The translations under genes were made by a program, and so were the position numbers. Under the pieces are notes generated by a model. It saw nothing but the letters and a program-made list of their open reading frames with translations. It was not told the DNA's origin and did not search any database. Below are positions 25,801-40,800 of a stretch of 64,000 bases of DNA, piece after piece. The stretch is from Strix aluco (Eukaryota > Chordata > Aves > Strigiformes > Strigidae), in NCBI RefSeq assembly GCF_031877795.1, contig NC_133938.1, positions 16,152,920 to 16,216,919 of the forward strand, written 5' to 3'. Each line of letters begins with the position of its first letter. The first letter of the stretch is position 1.

Positions 25801-28800
25801 TGTGAATTCTGTATTAAGTAGTATGCAGAGTGATCTCTACACCTACTGGGTATTTCCATTTTACTTTTACGGTATTTTTAAAATCTTTTACACAGCAACT
25901 CCTCTTACAAGGAACTGGATCTTTGTCAAAGAATTTAGCTCCACTTTGGAGTCAGCTGAGTCTTGTTCTGCATGAATGAAATTATTGCTAGATGAGAAAT
26001 TCTACTCTTCATTGAACTCTTCTGCTGGCTCAGAGACCCTCCTCCCGAGCCAAGTGAGCAGCAGAGATGTTCAAGGGTTTTGAACAAAAACCATTCTTTG
26101 CAGAGAAAAAAAAATCTAAAATTAAAATTTTCATGCATATTAGAAGATTTGCAAACTAAAATTCAAAATAATAATAGCGTTATTAAAAGGGAAGGTAATT
26201 ATAGTATTTTATGACAACAAAAATTGAGCTTGGATTCAAGACTTCAAACTCTGGCATGAAAAAGAGACCCTGCATCTGCTGAGGATTATACAAAAAAAAA
26301 CGTTTCAGATTGGAAACACAGAAATCTTTTGTCACCCTACTTTTAACTTTTGGAGTGTGCTGCATTCCCAGCAACTACCTCTAGCAAATCTTAAGGCTGA
26401 CATTATCTGCATGTTCCCATGGCTCATCTCCATGCAAAAAATGTGTAGACTCCCAAGAGCTTGCACAACAACAAGTCTTCAGCCATGAGAGGATAATGGT
26501 AAAAAAGCTAAAAAAAATTATGATCTTTTGCATACTCTCAGATCCATCTTCTTGTTATCCATTTTGTTGGGAAACAATTAACAAGTGCATTCCATGCATT
26601 CTCTACATGTGATAAATGACTATATGTAAAGAACATATTGACCTGATTTCTTGGTACATACAATATCCATCAGCATACTATTGTGTTTGTTGTAGTTCAT
26701 TTGCAATAAATCTCTTCGAATACCTTATGCAAGCTAATCAAAACCCCTCCCATTCTTTAGATATTGTATATACTTACAGAGAAATTGTCTTTTTCTGTGC
26801 AATATCTGTCATATTTAAACATTTGTATTCTTATTTTATGAAGAAATTTGGGGTGGGGGTGGAATTATTTTATACCCATGATCTGAGCCTCCAAACCTAT
26901 CCTTACATGAATGCCTTTGATTTCAGGAATGCAGATTCCGAAGCGTAGGATATTGAACTTTCAATATATGGCCTGATCTTTTTTTTTCCCCCCATAGAAA
27001 ACTCGTATTTGCTACCCAAACCAAAAACATCTGCTTACCTCCAGTGTGGACATTTCCTACTCTGCATATACTTAAATTCCCACCAGCGTGGGAAACACTG
27101 AATGTAATCAAGCACAGAAATTTGAACTCATTACTTGTAAATCATAGAGCTGACATTGCATTTGGCAAGAGATGTCAGCTGCACTTGTGACTTTTTCCAT
27201 AGTAAGTCTTGAGCTCAAATAAATATGACAATGATTTCTGTTGATGTAAGTCCACATTTGATGCTTACAGTGGTCTGGCCTCAAAATTTTGGACCATCCA
27301 ATGAAAGAGTTGACCTAAAGCTCAGGTATTCTGAAGAGCAGATTTTTTTCCTTACATTATTATATTTGTAAATACATTACTAAATGTCTGATTCATTACT
27401 GAAACAGTTGGCCTAGATTATTAGACTTCTAATTATACTATATCTTTAGATGATTTTAAAACCAGTTCAGTGTATTACAGCATTTTCTTGAATGAAAATG
27501 AGCAACAAAGTATGCCAGCATTGATTGTAATTGTGAAGTTATGAAGACTAAGATAAGAAAAATAGGCTTACCCTGAATTACAGAAACAGTTCCATAGACC
27601 TTGACCATGGCTCCAAAGTAAGCGATTAAATACACGGTTAAAGAGACGGTACAGATGTAAATTTTCAATGTCTGGAGCCTTCCAGACATGCTGTAGAACT
27701 GCACGAACACTTGTCTTGACTATATCCAAAACCTAGGAAAGAGTATTCCAAGCAAATCAAAGCAAAGGCATATTGCAAAACCTAAAACCAACTGTTCACT
27801 GATTCACTGCACACATACACATATACAAACACACATGCACAGATGACTGCATAGCTATAAATTCCCACACATGTCTTTGTTTCATTTCTATGCATTCATC
27901 AGCAAACTTTTATGATATACTTTTTCTGTCAATAACATTTTGCAAAGCCAAATCAAAATATTTTATTTTTATTACAGAAAAGTTAATTTCTTTTTTTTTT
28001 AGTCTTGTCAATATTAGCTCCTTTAAACTACAAGAGTTTAAAAAGGAACAAAATGGACACAATTACAGACCAGAAGCAACATAATTAATCACCCAAATAT
28101 TATATATTTGAAGATTATCTCCTTTTCCCACTTCCTTTTCAAATATCATCTATTTTATGAAAAACTACAAACTGCTTTTGGTTTAATGTCTGTTTAACCT
28201 CAGTCTTACCCTAGACCAAACTATTCTGGTTCACTTTTCATGCAGGAAACAGTGTAGTGAAATCAGTAAGAAAATAATCAGCAAGATGTTTAAAATAGCA
28301 ACGTTTATAGATATGCAACTGATTTATTATATACGGACTACATTTAAATGCAAGTGTATAAAGATGTGGGTGACAAAAATGCTAAGCTGCATTCAGTATA
28401 GCACCAAGAGTTTTACCCAATAAGTCTTAGCTACTCAGCACACACACACACTTATAGGCAGTTGTGTATCCTACTAATCAGAGTCCTCCTGGAAACACCT
28501 TTGCACGTCCCCCTGAACTGGAACATGGAAGAGGGGGATTCATCTCATCTGCTTTTAAACATCTGTACATTCTCTCAAGTCAGGTGTCTAGGTTCCCTCC
28601 ATAATCACAGGAGAGAAACAGGCTCCACTGTCTTGGCTTCTGTCTATTTAGATAATATCAATAAGACTGTGAATAGTTTTGTGATCAAAATAGTATTTAG
28701 GCCTCACACTGGTCTGTCCTAAAAAAAGCCTATGGTGCATGTAACCTACTAACAAAAAAGTCAGTTAAATGAACGTGATTTCCTGTAAAGGAGACAGCCT

Positions 28801-31800
28801 TACTGCCTCTTTCACACAAAACAGCATCTTTCAAAAAAACAGTCAGACTCAAGTGGGTCGTGAACCAATGGAGGTATATTTGGTATAAGATGTTGCAAAT
28901 TAGAAGGTACAGTACTTTCCCAGGAAACTCAGATATGCATGACAAACTGATTCACACAGTGAAACGTCTGACTCTCAAAAAGTGAAGGAGATTCAGTAGA
29001 ACAGTAAAGTATGGAAGCAATTTTTTGGTTCTGCATAACAAACCGTTGTTTATAAATAGTCTGATTAGACATGATGAAGGAAACAACGCATAAATAAACA
29101 AAATGCTTGCAATAGCCCAACGAAGCTGTGTAGTAAAGAGTAATGCTTAACGGGCAGAAAGTCTATAGGTACCTGATAATGACAACCTCAATGAAATAAG
29201 TTATTTACATGTTATTTAAGCTCTTTTTTGAAAACCTAAGATTAGTCTGCATGCATAGATCTTGCACTAATTCCATGTACATTATAACCCAATGCAAATA
29301 CAATGCTGTCCTCTCTGTTTGGAATGTTTATGAACGCAGGTGTCTAACACATTAAAAACCACATCTGTGGTCTCATCCTCACAAATAGTGAGATAGAAAG
29401 AGTAGTAAATTATAACCAAAGAATGGTGATCTTGTTTAGTGACTGCAGGAACTAAACCCAGGTTTTGGACTGCCCTACGCTTGTGGAATGGCTCCAGATT
29501 TGCAGATATCCCCTCAGCAGCATTAGTCTACTGTCTTAATGCTTATCAAGCAGCCTCTTCCTTGTGTCTCACTTGATTAAGGTTTTCCCACACAAATAGC
29601 CAGTAGCTGTGATTCTGTACACCCATTTGAATCAAGTAAGTCCCAAATTACATAAAACATCAACCATACCTCTCTTTGCAATGTTACAGTAATAGTAATT
29701 TATCTCCCTGTGTAAAACAGAACAATTTGCACCCAATGTATATTCTCTCCCTCGTCCAAAAGACATGAGCTAAGAACTATGATGCCAATGTAAAGCTTTT
29801 TCTTTTACTTTAGCACCTGGAGTTAAAGAAAACTAAGACTGAACCTTGCATCTTAAAGGCAGCTGCAGACTGCAGGTACCCTGGGGGAAAAAAAAAAAAC
29901 AAAAAACACAACACTTTCTTGCTGTTTTTACTCTGTTTATATTGCCAATATGCCAGAGGGGAAAACGTCCCAGTTATTTGTTCTTAATTTGCAACCATGG
30001 CCTCAATCATCCATTTAAGAAAAGAGACAAGGCATTGCAGAAGAGCTGGAACTTCATGAAACCTACATCCTCATTTTTCTAAGTTAATTTCCCTAGTTTG
30101 CCTCCATCTTTCTGTTTACTTCAATCTACATCATTTACTTTAACATAACCAATTATCTAGGTGTAACAGAACAAGATGTTATGAAAGAGCATATTCAAAA
30201 CCCTCTGGCAACCATCAAAACACTTTTAAAGAAATTATATGAAGTGATGTAACACGAAGCAGTCACAACTCCTCCCATACAAAAATCTTTTTTTCCTAAA
30301 AGTCTTGGGAGACTAAATTTCATTCTAGCACATATTGATTTCATCGGTTTACTCTCAACTTGCTTCTAAATGACTCCTGTACCTCTGCTTTAATGCCAGA
30401 ATATTACACACTAAGAATATGAGCAGAAATCTAATTTTTCTACATCATGTTGGATAACTGTTAAGCAAATATAGCTGTCAGGTATAAACACTGTGAAATC
30501 TAGTACATTGCCCAGATATTTTCTTCTTGTGTTAGAATTTCCCAGGAAGTATAGTGAAGGGGACTGAGTTTCTGTTTTGCATTTCACAAAGTTGCAGAAG
30601 GTACCTTTGAGACAGATTCCTTACTTGCATAAATATTCTCCACCTTGAGCTCGTTTCTCCTTTACCCACCTCATTGGAATATAAAACATACTTCTTTCAA
30701 ATCAGCGAAAGCTTACACATTTGGCAGTCCTCAGCTGCAATGTCATTGTCAAAGTTAATCCGTTTTTATAAACTGCCCTTCTAAGAATAACTATCTGATT
30801 GCTTGAAGGGATTGAGGTTAAAAGCAGTTTAAAAAAAAAGGCAAATCATTTCCAGTGCAAGCAAAGATGAAGGGCCCACTAGTGCTTCAAGAATTATAAG
30901 TCTCTTAAGTTGTAAAAGATGTCCTCACAAGAAGAGCAAAGAAATCCACATTTCTGATTGTGCAGTTTTTGCTAATAACAACCTAGCCTATCAACCTGCA
31001 TCATCCTGACTTTGTACGTGTACCCTTGGTTTTACATGACTGTCAGTCAAATAAAGGACAGAACCACCCTTTGTTGTAGGCTTTCTGAATGCTTAAAGGA
31101 GAAAATTCTGACTGGACTGAAAAAAAAAAAAAAGTAAAAAAAAAAAAAAAAACCAGGTAAATTAAGCCAGATGGCCAAAAGGATCTTAGGAAGGGCAGTT
31201 GAAGAATGTGTAGTAAACAACCTCAGTTCCTCAAAGAGCAGATTTCTCACTCTCCCTGTGGCAATTCCTTCCCATAGTTCTGGGAAAATGACGTATGGGG
31301 AAGGGTTGAAAGAGACACGTTAACCAGTCTTGCGTGAAAGCCCTGTATCTCAGTTGCAACAATGGGCCCAATCTGGTGACACTTCTTTCCACACTTGTGG
31401 CATCATAGATTAAAGAAAGCAATTCTAGCAACACCTCCCCCACCAGTTCCAACTGTCCCAAAGTTTTCTGCTGAGAAAATGAGATCTCCATTGCAGCAGC
31501 AGTGTGAATTTTGGGCCCTGTTATCTATACATGTATGTATGCGTCTGTCCCTCTCATCACTGTTTTCTACAAGCCCCCACTAAGACTCTATCTGGTTGTG
31601 GGCAAAAGGCTACAACTGCCATATGCACACAATGGAAAAGACCTATGTGCTTGTATATTGGGATTACAGCAGTAATTAAAAAGAAATAAGAGATCATTTT
31701 AAGCAAAGGCCTACTCGGCAGAACAGCTGTAGAGATCAAATAAAAAATGACACCATGTCAGCCAATGAAGTTGGTTGCTCTACCAATTCCTGTCAACGGC

Positions 31801-34800
31801 ACAAGAAATAATTCTGCTAAATTACAGATCTGTGCTGCCATTTGACATGGTTTGAGAAGAATTTTGATTAAATTATAGTCTCTTACATTTCCAAGTTGTT
31901 CTTCAGTTTGTCATGCCTAATTTAGTTTTAGAAAGCTGTGTGGACTCGTATTTCATTTAATATCTGAACTTAACTTGAATAAATATATTTCTATCATATG
32001 ACATCACATTAAATGGACATGTGTTCTCTGTCCACTATGAAAATACAAGCATTTAATGCAATTTCAACAAAATACAATTTGAAAGACTGAGGATCATACT
32101 GCTGATTTTATAAAAAGTAATTTGAGATGAGGATCTGAAATCATTCTTCCATTCTTCTATACCAATTTACCAACCTCTTCCAATTATAGTATTTATCATG
32201 TATGCAGCATTTTGATTAAGTTAGTTTCTTTTACGGTCTATAAAAATAGATTGTGAAACTGAGACACACAGAGATTCAATGCCTGGACCTGATATCTAAT
32301 CCACATAATATGTCAGTGACTGAGGCAGAGAAAGACCCGAAATACTGCTTTAGGGGCACCAAAGTATTAAAAACAGATATAATTTCTGCTACAATAAGGA
32401 AAATAAATATTACACTGTAAAGATGGTTTTGACTGATATATGACATACAGATATGACTGACATACCACCGTATGTCAGGTTTTAAGCAGATTAAAAACTC
32501 TCTAGATTCTGTGTTCAACAGTAGCTCCTAGAAAGCAGATGAGCGAAGACAGAATGATAAACAAATATAACTAGTCCTTTGCAAGACTAAACCTGTTGGG
32601 CGAACATTATAACAATGTCAGTAATCTTTGCTTGGCAGGTCTATTTTTTATTCAACATGATCTATTGTAATACTGTGTGTCAAAGGCTCAAGTAACCAAG
32701 TGCAATACCACTAACTCTAATGGAGTCTCAATGTGCCTGGTCTGAAACTGCTGATTGGTTTATCCCTTATCAATCAAATCTGCTGAATCAATACACTTCT
32801 AAGAACATCTGATAAAAATCAGGTATGTAACCACTAATCATTTATTTGTTTGCTTTTCTTTCAGCAGACTAAGTTTTTAAGAAATTCGTTTTGAAATTAT
32901 ATTCCATATTATCTAAATATGGAGCAACATCATTTCCTGCAATGGAATTAATACATATGTTAGTCTTAATAGCCAGTATTTTAGCATCTCAAGTCACTCT
33001 CAGCTACTGCTAAACACCAGTAGAAACACTGCTACGCATCTACTTCAGAGGGTTTACAGAAAATGAAATATATGTCACTTACTTTTCGTTGCTTTACAGA
33101 ATCCAGTTTTACCAACCAATAGGATGCCACTTTTGTTTTATGATATTTCCAATTATCCATAATCTGTAGTCATTGCAAAACACAAGATAAAAGAAATACA
33201 CATAAAAATAACTGAAATCTGGCATTTCATTAATGAGCATTCCTAATGCTAAATAGTGTGAGCATCTAAAAGACCTCTGTGAGGAGAATTTTTCTCTAAA
33301 AGAAATAGAAAAGTACTTCCAAATTTATGTGGGGGAACACTTGCAAAGACACGTGTAATGTTTCAGTTTAATCCTACCCTCTTTTCCACCTGATTCTGAC
33401 AGTTGTACACTACAAAGCAGATAGAAACTTGTCTTGATTGACTCAGCTCAGATTCCTTGAACACAGCAGTAAGTTCAATAATGCATAGCTGTTAATATAT
33501 TTAAATAGTGAGGGGTTTTTGCTGCATAAATGACATCAGACACACCTTGAAAACATCCTTTCTATAAATGATCATATATGGACTGCAATACTCTCCTTTT
33601 ATGATGTCTAAGTGCCACCAAAATAACTCAAGCTGTGAACATACATTTTTATTTTCATTTTGTTATTTTATCTTTCTATTCTATTCCAGACCTACAACAA
33701 GTTCTGCCTCACTGACAACTAATATACCATTACTTGTTTCCTTCCATAACAAAATATTGTTTCCCATCAGAAACTGGTTAAAAGCCAGACAAATTTATAA
33801 AAGAATTCTGCAATAAAAAAGTGCATTTATAACCATGCTAACGTATGAGAAAGCACCACTAGATGGAGTGCATACACACACATGCTCCCATACGTACATA
33901 AATGTACACACACTCTCACATGTCTGCAAATGTAATGAAACATTTTATTTCTGCTTCTAAAATGAGAAACTCGCGGTAGTTATGAATGCTATCTTCCAGA
34001 ATCATCCAAATCAACCATCATTACAGGAGAATTCCTTTCCACTGTGAGGTAGTTGCACATACTACTAGAGACGTAACATTCTGAAAGCTCACAGAGCAAA
34101 GGACGTTTCCAACCGGATAATGAACTAGATGAATTTTAACACACTGTGGACTGTGCTTACTACATCAGAATATAGGTGTTAATTTAAATTACTAGATCCC
34201 TCCATATTTCTACTACACTGAGAGAAGAATTTCTAAATTAATTTTTTTTCCTTTCCAAGCTGATGTTAGTTTCTTTGCACTAGATATTTAAAAGGGATTT
34301 AGATACCATGTATTTTCAGCTTATATACCTTAATATTAGGTGTTGCTTTTTAATTGTCCTTTAGATTGGGCATTGTTTCACATGTCTTTGATACCAAACT
34401 ATGAGGCTCAGGACAACGTTGGATGTAAGAAAGGGTAAACTGGCAGACTAGAAGAGCCAAAAAGGGTGTGACTGGTGTTCTTTATGACTAGAAAACTTCC
34501 AGTTTGTCTTGCAGCATACCATTCTGAATTCTCTAGTATGCCTGTTCAAGAGCAAGTCAAACACGTCAGGACCTGCACTAATAATATCAGATGAAATATG
34601 AATTGTAACATTCTTCTTAGCTTACTTGAAAAGTTTGAACTTTCTCCACAATGAAAAACTGAATTTTCCTAACCTTCCTGATTGTTTCTCACATATTTTA
34701 TAAAGACATAGAAACATTTTCAGTGCTGCACCAAGCTTTTGAAATCTTTTGAATTATCCTGAGTTTTGGAAGTTTTAAGGCCACAGGAGCTCATGAATCC

Positions 34801-37800
34801 TAAATTGAGCTTTCCACTTTCCTTCGTTTTAGTAGCCTATTCTTCTTTCTTATTTATAGATACTTACATCTTCTATAATTAATTCTGATTCTTCATCTGT
34901 TTTTCCTGGGAACTTTATTCTCATGTCATTGATAAACAGAAGAGTCTCTTTTGTTAAAGCAACTTCTTGCTCTTTTGTTTTCTGTTGCAGCAAAGACTCA
35001 CTCTAAAAACCAATATGAAGCAGAGGAAAAATTTCAGGTGTGACATTAGATCACATTACGAAGATGTTTCCTTGACAAAAATAAATTCTAAATAGGGTGA
35101 AATAAAATGTATTATTAAAGGGTATAGACATATTATCTAATACATAACTAATATACACTTGTACACTAATGCATCACCATTACTTATGGTTGGCAAGCAA
35201 TTCAAGAAAAACAGTTGAAATGTAAGTTTGTTTAACAGAATAAACAAGTACATAGTCAATAGTTAATACGCTCACCATTTAAAATATAAATTTGAAATTT
35301 AGATAACAGACTTTGAATTTAAATTCAACATAATGAGAAAAATTATTAGTCATAAAAACTTTCAGTTCTTCACTGCAACAATTTAACAGAAACTGCCAAT
35401 TATATGTCATTGTGACAAGATTTCAGGAAGCATTAAAAAGTAAGGACACTTTGCTCTTACTCTGGTCAGTGGTGGTTCTGACAGCGTCTTTGACTGTCCA
35501 GGATTTTGTTTAAAGTATCAGTGCTTTTTATACCAACACCAACTTGAATTCCTACAGTGGCTGTGTAAGACCATCCCTGGAGGGTTTGGGGATTTTCTTT
35601 AAATCTTAGACACTAGTTAGACGTATTTCTGATCCTCGTTCTTTACTTTTGCATTTGCAGGACTAAGTAGGCTTAATTTTATTTTTTTTCGAGAGTGAAA
35701 TTCAGAATTTTTAAACATTTCTACATCTTTGTATTTTGTAAGAACGACAATACTTACTCAAGGCTATTTTTGCTTAAGTAAATGATAAATACTTTCAAGC
35801 ATAACAAAATATTTTGCTATATGATACATAATAATGTGGCTGAAATAATAAGATAGCAAATGTTTCCAAATCCACTTTTGTTTGTAACTGCTGTAATAAC
35901 ATGTCTGTAATTCACAACTGTAAATGGCTTATTATAAACTTAGTTTCCATACCTTTAGAACATTTGGATCTCAGCAGCCTCCAAAAATGGCAATATACTG
36001 CTCTTTTCTTGCCCAAAGGATAGATAAACTAATACTTTATCACTCACAAATTATTTCTTCTTAGTAAATTACAGTTTATCAATTTTCATTTTATTCTAGC
36101 AGTAATATATAGTATATTATTCTTAGTTGCAAAAATAATTATGAACAGAGTTCCATTCACAATACAGTGCTAAATTATGGGTAGTTCTTATCCATTCTGT
36201 AATTTTATTCACATTATTTTAAGAAGTGTGACCTAAACTCTGTCACCCAACATAATTGTTCTGCATATCAAGATCATTTCTGTGGTGGAGCTTTCTCAAT
36301 GAAAAAGAGAGTACGGTTTCTTACTAATGTTAATTTAAGTGAGTAGCCCATTTTTTATGTCAGATGGTAAGAGACTGTTTTTAATCTTTCAGTAATTTGT
36401 ATTTGATATAAAGTTAATGTGAATAGAAAAATCTACATTAGCCTGTCTCATTAAACTCTCAGAGTACATCTTGATGATAAAAGGGTACTTTTTAAACTTG
36501 AGATAGCTAATGTGATAAAAAATACCTTTAACACGTTGCAGTGAAGACACGATCTTAATGTGTTTCCAATTCTATTAGCTGACTTTAGAGATGGAAAACC
36601 ATGTTAAGGAGGATTTCACAAGATGTCAGCACACAATTTTTAAAGGATCTTTTTTCACCATTTAGACAAAACCTCACAGGCAAAACAGACAATGAGCGTT
36701 CTACCAGATAAAAATGATGATTAGAGATAGTAAATAACTACGAAGCAAGTTAATTAGCATTACGAAAGGATTTCTGACAATCAAAGCTCACCACAATAGA
36801 GAAAGGCTGCAAATAAGGGTTAAAAGTGCCAATTTGTTTTTCCCTATCTCCAGATGAATTATTTAGGTGATGAAATATATAGGTCAGGCACCAAATTATG
36901 AATGGAAACGGACTGCCACCAGCACACAGTACAATACTGAATGAAGCTGGGGATTGATCCCAGCAAATGCTACCTAGGGATAAGTGGATATGCAGTCCAT
37001 CATGCAAAGACAAAAGAAGAAATGCCTGGGCTGTGAAGGAGATACCAGAGAGGATGACAGTTCAATCACAAAAGAAAAAAATGTATTGTTCAAAAGTACA
37101 TTGTAAAATTACAACTAACCACACAAATTCTAAACAGCTAAAAGTGTTTCATGTGATCTATTTATTCTATTATTTATTTAGTTAGACTGCCTGAGTCGAA
37201 ATGCTTGTCTGTCTCAGGGACAGGCTTCAAAATGAAAGAAGTTTTATCTTTACTTTAAAAAAAAAAAAAAAAGATGGCTTCTGAGACACTTATTGCAGTG
37301 GCAGATCCTAAAGACAAGAACTATCTATAAATTTTAAATTGTTCACTTTGGAAGTAGAGCTCTACTGCAGTGGTATTGTGTATGTGAAATAGGTACAGTA
37401 GGTTGAAAATTAATTACACCTTCTTCTACAATGGACACCCATACAAAGTCTTACTAATGTTTTATTCTAGTACAATGTATTTACCCTTGGAGTATATACT
37501 GGTTTTGAAATATTAATTTATTTGTTACTGTAAAGATTTTGAAGGTAGGTACATCCTTATTTCAGAACCAGCAGTCCCCAAATCACCGAAACTTTTAAAG
37601 AGAGGTAAAAACTCTTTCTATCCTCAAAAAAATATTTAGGAGAGAACGTTTCCCAGTCACAAAAACTCTAAGATTCTACATTCTATCTACATTCTTACAA
37701 AATATGACATCTGTACTGCTGCACCAGAAACACTGAAACATCACAGCTAGCACTCACTGTAAGTCATATGCAGGTCTAGAGATCTTATAATCCTGAGTTT

Positions 37801-40800
37801 CTGTCAAAACAACATTGACTATAGTACCTCAAGTTTTCTTAAACTGTAAAAATTAGTAACGTATTTATTGAGTTTTAGAGAAACGCAACACATTTTGAAT
37901 GCAACTGCTGTGTTAACTCACCCCCGAAGAGTTCATAGTTCCCACGCTGGGTGTCTGAGAGACTCTGGCCGAAGATGGGCTACGATTTAAAGAATGAGAT
38001 CTATTCACCGAGGACGCACGTTGGATTTGCAGAGATGCTTTGGCTGAAAAGGGACGTTGCTCAGCTGCCTGTGACTGCATAGTCAATATTGATATTGAAC
38101 GAGGGCAGCTTACAGAACGCCTTATCGGACCCGTGGATGATGTGGGGGATGAATATGATGGAGATTTTATATTTTTAATCGAAGGCTTCCAGTTCATTCT
38201 ACCTGCAGACATGTTAAATGAATTATGTGATTATTTATTATTCTCACCCATTTTTTCAGTCTTTGTAACTAACAACATATGACCAACATTTGTGCACATA
38301 TATCGTACTGTAATGTATGTTGACTAACAATGATATATGTAGCAGTCGGTCATGTCAGATCCCTTAATAATACATACTTTACATACTCTATAAGAACATT
38401 TATTTCTTCCTCATAGTCAGCTTTAATCAGGTAGACTCCAGTCCTCTATAACATGCATCAGCTTTATGACAGCGTGCATATGCCCTATAAGTCAAAAAGT
38501 GTGCAGCTACTGTGTGTGACTTCCTGACCGTAAGAATATGGAAGCAGGAGAGAAAAATTGGTTAATGGATCCCATATTTGCAGATCTGGTGTCCCTCATC
38601 TGCTCCTGCATAGCTATACAGTTTTTTAATTCAGCCTTCTGCTAAAAAAAGGATGCTGCTATGAAAACTAAAGTTTTAGAAGCAGCATTATATGTGTGCA
38701 ATTACATTATGAAATTCTTTGAGACAAGACACTGCTAAAACAAAAAATAACATGCTATATCTATCATATTCCACAGAAAAATGCTCTGCAGCAAGCAAGA
38801 AACCAATCACAAAAAGAAATCTGTGCAGGAATCTCATCTGGAATATATTCACTATGTCTCCAAATACATTACTTTATCTTTTCTATAGTCCAGCAAATTC
38901 AAGCTTAATATGACTACCTCTTACAGGGAAAAAAATAACAATCTGCTCAAAAAAAAAAAAAATCTAAGAGCAAAGAGGAACATTCGCACCTTTTCCAAGT
39001 GTAGCCCAGGTTTATTTTTCTCTCTGGCATTCTTGACAAAAGAATATTCATTTTTTCCTTTTTTTAAAATCCATTTTCATTGATTTAGAAAAGATTTTAA
39101 AGAAGATGAAACCAGCAAACCAGTGTTTAACCCTGAGTTACAAATATTGATACATTATAAAATACTGAAGCATTTTACATAATTCATTGTGAATGCCAAA
39201 CTTACTTGGAAAAGTGATCATTTAACTTACCTGATCGTTCCAAAGATTTGTATTTATTTTCTTCAAGATCATATGAAACTCTTTTCTCTTTTTTTTCATT
39301 GTGATCTTCCTTTTCAGTTTCTTCTCCTGATTCTGACATACTGCTACTGCTATCACAGCTACTATCGCTATTGTAGTTCTTAAGTTTTCTTAAGGGCTGT
39401 GAACTTTCTGGCATTGAACACAAGGGCTAAAGAAAAAACACCCAAGAAATTGAATTCCTTCATAATGCCAAAAGAACACTTTAGTATCACACTAGGTTCC
39501 TGATTCAGGCAGGTTCATTTGTACATATTTAGACCCTCCCAAATTAGATTGGAAGTTTGTCCTTAATTTTAGAATAAATGCTTAAATGTTTCGTGAAATT
39601 CACTACACAGTAATCCTAATCTCTCTCAGATGAAGAGCAGCATAATATAGTAAAGGGGAAAAAAAACCAGACATATTGAATTATTGTTTGAAATCATAAA
39701 TCAAGTGATACAGAATACCATTTACAATCAGTTTCAATCCCTCACTGATATTTGCACTAACTGAAGCTATAGTTTAACAGTGATCAACATAAAGTAAAGG
39801 GATACATCAAGGAACTCTGGCTGGTATACTTCCAAAAGAGAAAGTGATTAATTCACATCCCGAATAAAGCAGAAACTGGAAGAACATAGCAAGCTATGCT
39901 AGGTGTATTTGGTGTCCCATATGCACATGGGATTCAGTGTCATTAGATAATTAATCTTGTGCTATTACCAAGGATACTGCGAGACAAAAATCAGAAAGTA
40001 TCAGACAGAGAAACTGATGCAAGAACAGAAACTACAAATGAAAATTTTTCTTCTTTCATCTACCATCAGGCAGACAAGAAAAATGCACTATCCTCCATTA
40101 CATCTATTACCCTAAGAATGCTCATGTGGTCACTTCTTCCCCCTACACATTTTCTTTCCAGTAACTCTCAGTTATAAGAAGCTATGGTGATGGCCTCATC
40201 TTCCTAGTCATCTAATGGACTGCAATTAAAACTCAGATTTAAAAATATTAATATCATAATTTCTGAACATATTTTGGGTCAGAGTGAAAGAGAAGAACTC
40301 TCAGGATGAATTTAAATTACCCTGTTATCTTAGCATAATGTAATGCACCAAGATCTGTTGTGAAGGACAATAGAAAAAAGCCCCAAACATACTGTTCCGG
40401 CAAGATACACTTTATAATTAAATATATGCTACCTAAACTTCTATTCCAGCAAAGGAAGGAAAGAGATTTCTGCCACTAACTTAGAAGTGACAGTATCTTT
40501 ATGCAAGCCCAAACTGTTAGACCAGATAAGGAAGAGTTGAAGAAGAATATTCCATTGAAGAGAGCCCTGGCAATTGTTCAGTTACACAAAGAATATTTTG
40601 ATATCTACCTACCTGCCAAAAGGACAAATTAAGGTGCCTCAACACTTATTGCTTTCTCAGAAACAGCTGTCCTAATCATAAAATGCTGTGTATCACAGAG
40701 ATATATTGATCAGACACTCCTGATGTATATTATACAGGGTATAATAAACATTTTCAATCAAAACTCACAGGGGCGTTAAAGTAGATTTCATTCACACTTA

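Noticed and set aside
31120..31152. A14-GT-A17 tract as the tail of a processed pseudogene
   Set aside because: No coding relic or target-site duplication is visible upstream on either strand. More likely a microsatellite.
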